In this document: positions 63,419-64,000 of the stretch, in pieces
How the letters are laid out: every line of letters begins with the position of its first letter
Numbering within the stretch: the first letter of the stretch is position 1
Assembly (NCBI GenBank): GCA_964526785.1
Contig: CAZGMJ010000013.1
Span: 1 to 64,000, forward strand
Length of the DNA: 64,000 nt
Direction: 5' to 3'
DNA from: CAZGMJ01 sp964526785
Lineage (GTDB): Bacteria > Planctomycetota > Phycisphaerae > Sedimentisphaerales > Anaerobacaceae
Made by a program: the position numbers and the translations under genes
The notes under the pieces: model-generated
Told to the model about the DNA's origin: nothing
The model's database searches: none
Seen by the model: only the letters and a program-made list of their open reading frames with translations

Positions 63419-64000
63419 ATGACTGGCAAGAGAAGGTTGTTGACCGCGGTTATTCTTCTGACAATGGTTCCCGTCTGCCCTGTCTTCGCACAAGAGACTG
63501 AAGAAACAGAGGCCTATAGCATCTCGGGGTCCGTGGGTGCTCCTGACGTCAGGATGCAGGGTCTGCCCGGCAGTGTCAAGAGCGATGCCCAAGGTCGATA
63601 CATCGCACAGGTCCTATCCGGCTGGACGGGAATCGTCAGGCCGGAGAAGGAAGGGTATACTTTCGCTCCGTTAATGAGAGAGTACGATAATGTGAATCGC
63701 GACTTCACGGATCAGGACTACACAGAGAGACCTTTGGTTGGCCCGCCTGTTCCACGTTCAGATGAGCTGGCCGGTTTCTCACAAGTGACGATTATTCCCA
63801 GTGCGCAAGTGCAACCGCGACAGTTTGCGACCTTGAGCGAAGACGTGCGCATTATGCTGCATATTATCGAGGATGGGCTCGAGCCGGCTCGGGAAGGTGA
63901 AGCCGGCTTATTCATGGATTTCGGCGATTTCTTCGGTCGCGAACAGAAGGAGTCCCAGGCAATCTACATTCAGGGTTACGGTGCTCTGTTCCTGCTCGAA
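63419..64000 (+). CDS. Secreted carboxypeptidase-regulatory-like protein (partial)
   Basis: Cut by the right window edge after 194 codons; the frame is open to the end. AAGGAAAGG upstream of the ATG, then a signal peptide (RLLTAVILLTMVPVCPVFA). The first mature domain, about residues 30-100, has ISGSVGAPDVRMQGLPGSV, DAQGRYIAQVLSGWTGIV and PEKEGYTFAPLMREYDNV: a prealbumin-like (carboxypeptidase regulatory/PEGA-like) repeat common in planctomycete surface proteins. The stop and total length are not visible. It follows the sigma/anti-sigma pair by 60 bases and is a plausible member of that regulon. Confidence 0.72.
   Translation, partial: MTGKRRLLTAVILLTMVPVCPVFAQETEETEAYSISGSVGAPDVRMQGLPGSVKSDAQGRYIAQVLSGWTGIVRPEKEGYTFAPLMREYDNVNRDFTDQDYTERPLVGPPVPRSDELAGFSQVTIIPSAQVQPRQFATLSEDVRIMLHIIEDGLEPAREGEAGLFMDFGDFFGREQKESQAIYIQGYGALFLLE

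Overview
The window reads as chromosomal DNA of a moderately GC-rich member of the Planctomycetota, most likely a Phycisphaerae/Sedimentisphaerales-type bacterium. This placement is inferred from gene content: secreted parallel beta-helix proteins, a ThuA / DUF1080 / Gfo-Idh-MocA / DUF6807 operon, pseudopilins with an FTLIELLVVIAIIA N-terminus, dockerin-like repeats, and ECF sigma factors paired with membrane anti-sigma-like proteins. No rRNA, tRNA, CRISPR array, transposase or phage gene was seen. The last gene is cut by the right edge.

Layout. 0-2.4 kb: a DUF4091 (GH123-like) lipoprotein on the minus strand. 2.7-7.0 kb: a YtrA-type GntR repressor, an ABC ATPase and two related membrane proteins. 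The promoter -10 is buried in a perfect 10+10 bp inverted repeat. 7.0-9.5 kb: an endonuclease III-like glycosylase, a CPBP protease and a DUF2617 protein. 9.6-14.9 kb (minus): Gfo/Idh/MocA oxidoreductase, DUF1080, ThuA, and a ThuA-DUF6807-STN-like fusion, probably for oxidised (3-keto) glycosides. 15.3-18.2 kb: a secreted beta-propeller and a small secreted protein. 18.4-21.5 kb (minus): two His-rich proteins, a pseudopilin and a second anchor-M-type protein, which together look like a surface metal-handling operon. 21.9-25.8 kb: ECF sigma factor, large anti-sigma-like protein, pseudopilin.

28.2-40.1 kb is the largest carbohydrate operon: a clan GH-A hydrolase, three tandem paralogues of a family I do not recognise (with a G8-like signature), a 1053-residue protein carrying a pectate-lyase-3-like beta-helix fused to a fourth copy of that family, and an FG-GAP protein. 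40.3-45.9 kb is a compact four-gene locus with its own promoter: two small WXG100-like proteins (both with WxD instead of WxG), a coiled-coil protein and a 1309-residue two-transmembrane FtsK/EccC-type ATPase. It looks like a reduced type VII secretion-like system and, with the tandem family, is the best candidate for something undescribed.

45.9-62 kb returns to polysaccharide use: a GH106-like rhamnosidase, a beta-helix/FN3 protein followed by a glycerol-1-phosphate dehydrogenase, an alpha/beta hydrolase-like protein, a beta-helix protein, a heparinase II/III-like lyase and a beta-propeller. The window ends with a second ECF sigma / anti-sigma pair and a truncated secreted protein. Overall the genes suit a bacterium that degrades complex, probably uronic-acid- or rhamnose-containing glycans outside the cytoplasm. 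All substrate assignments are inference.
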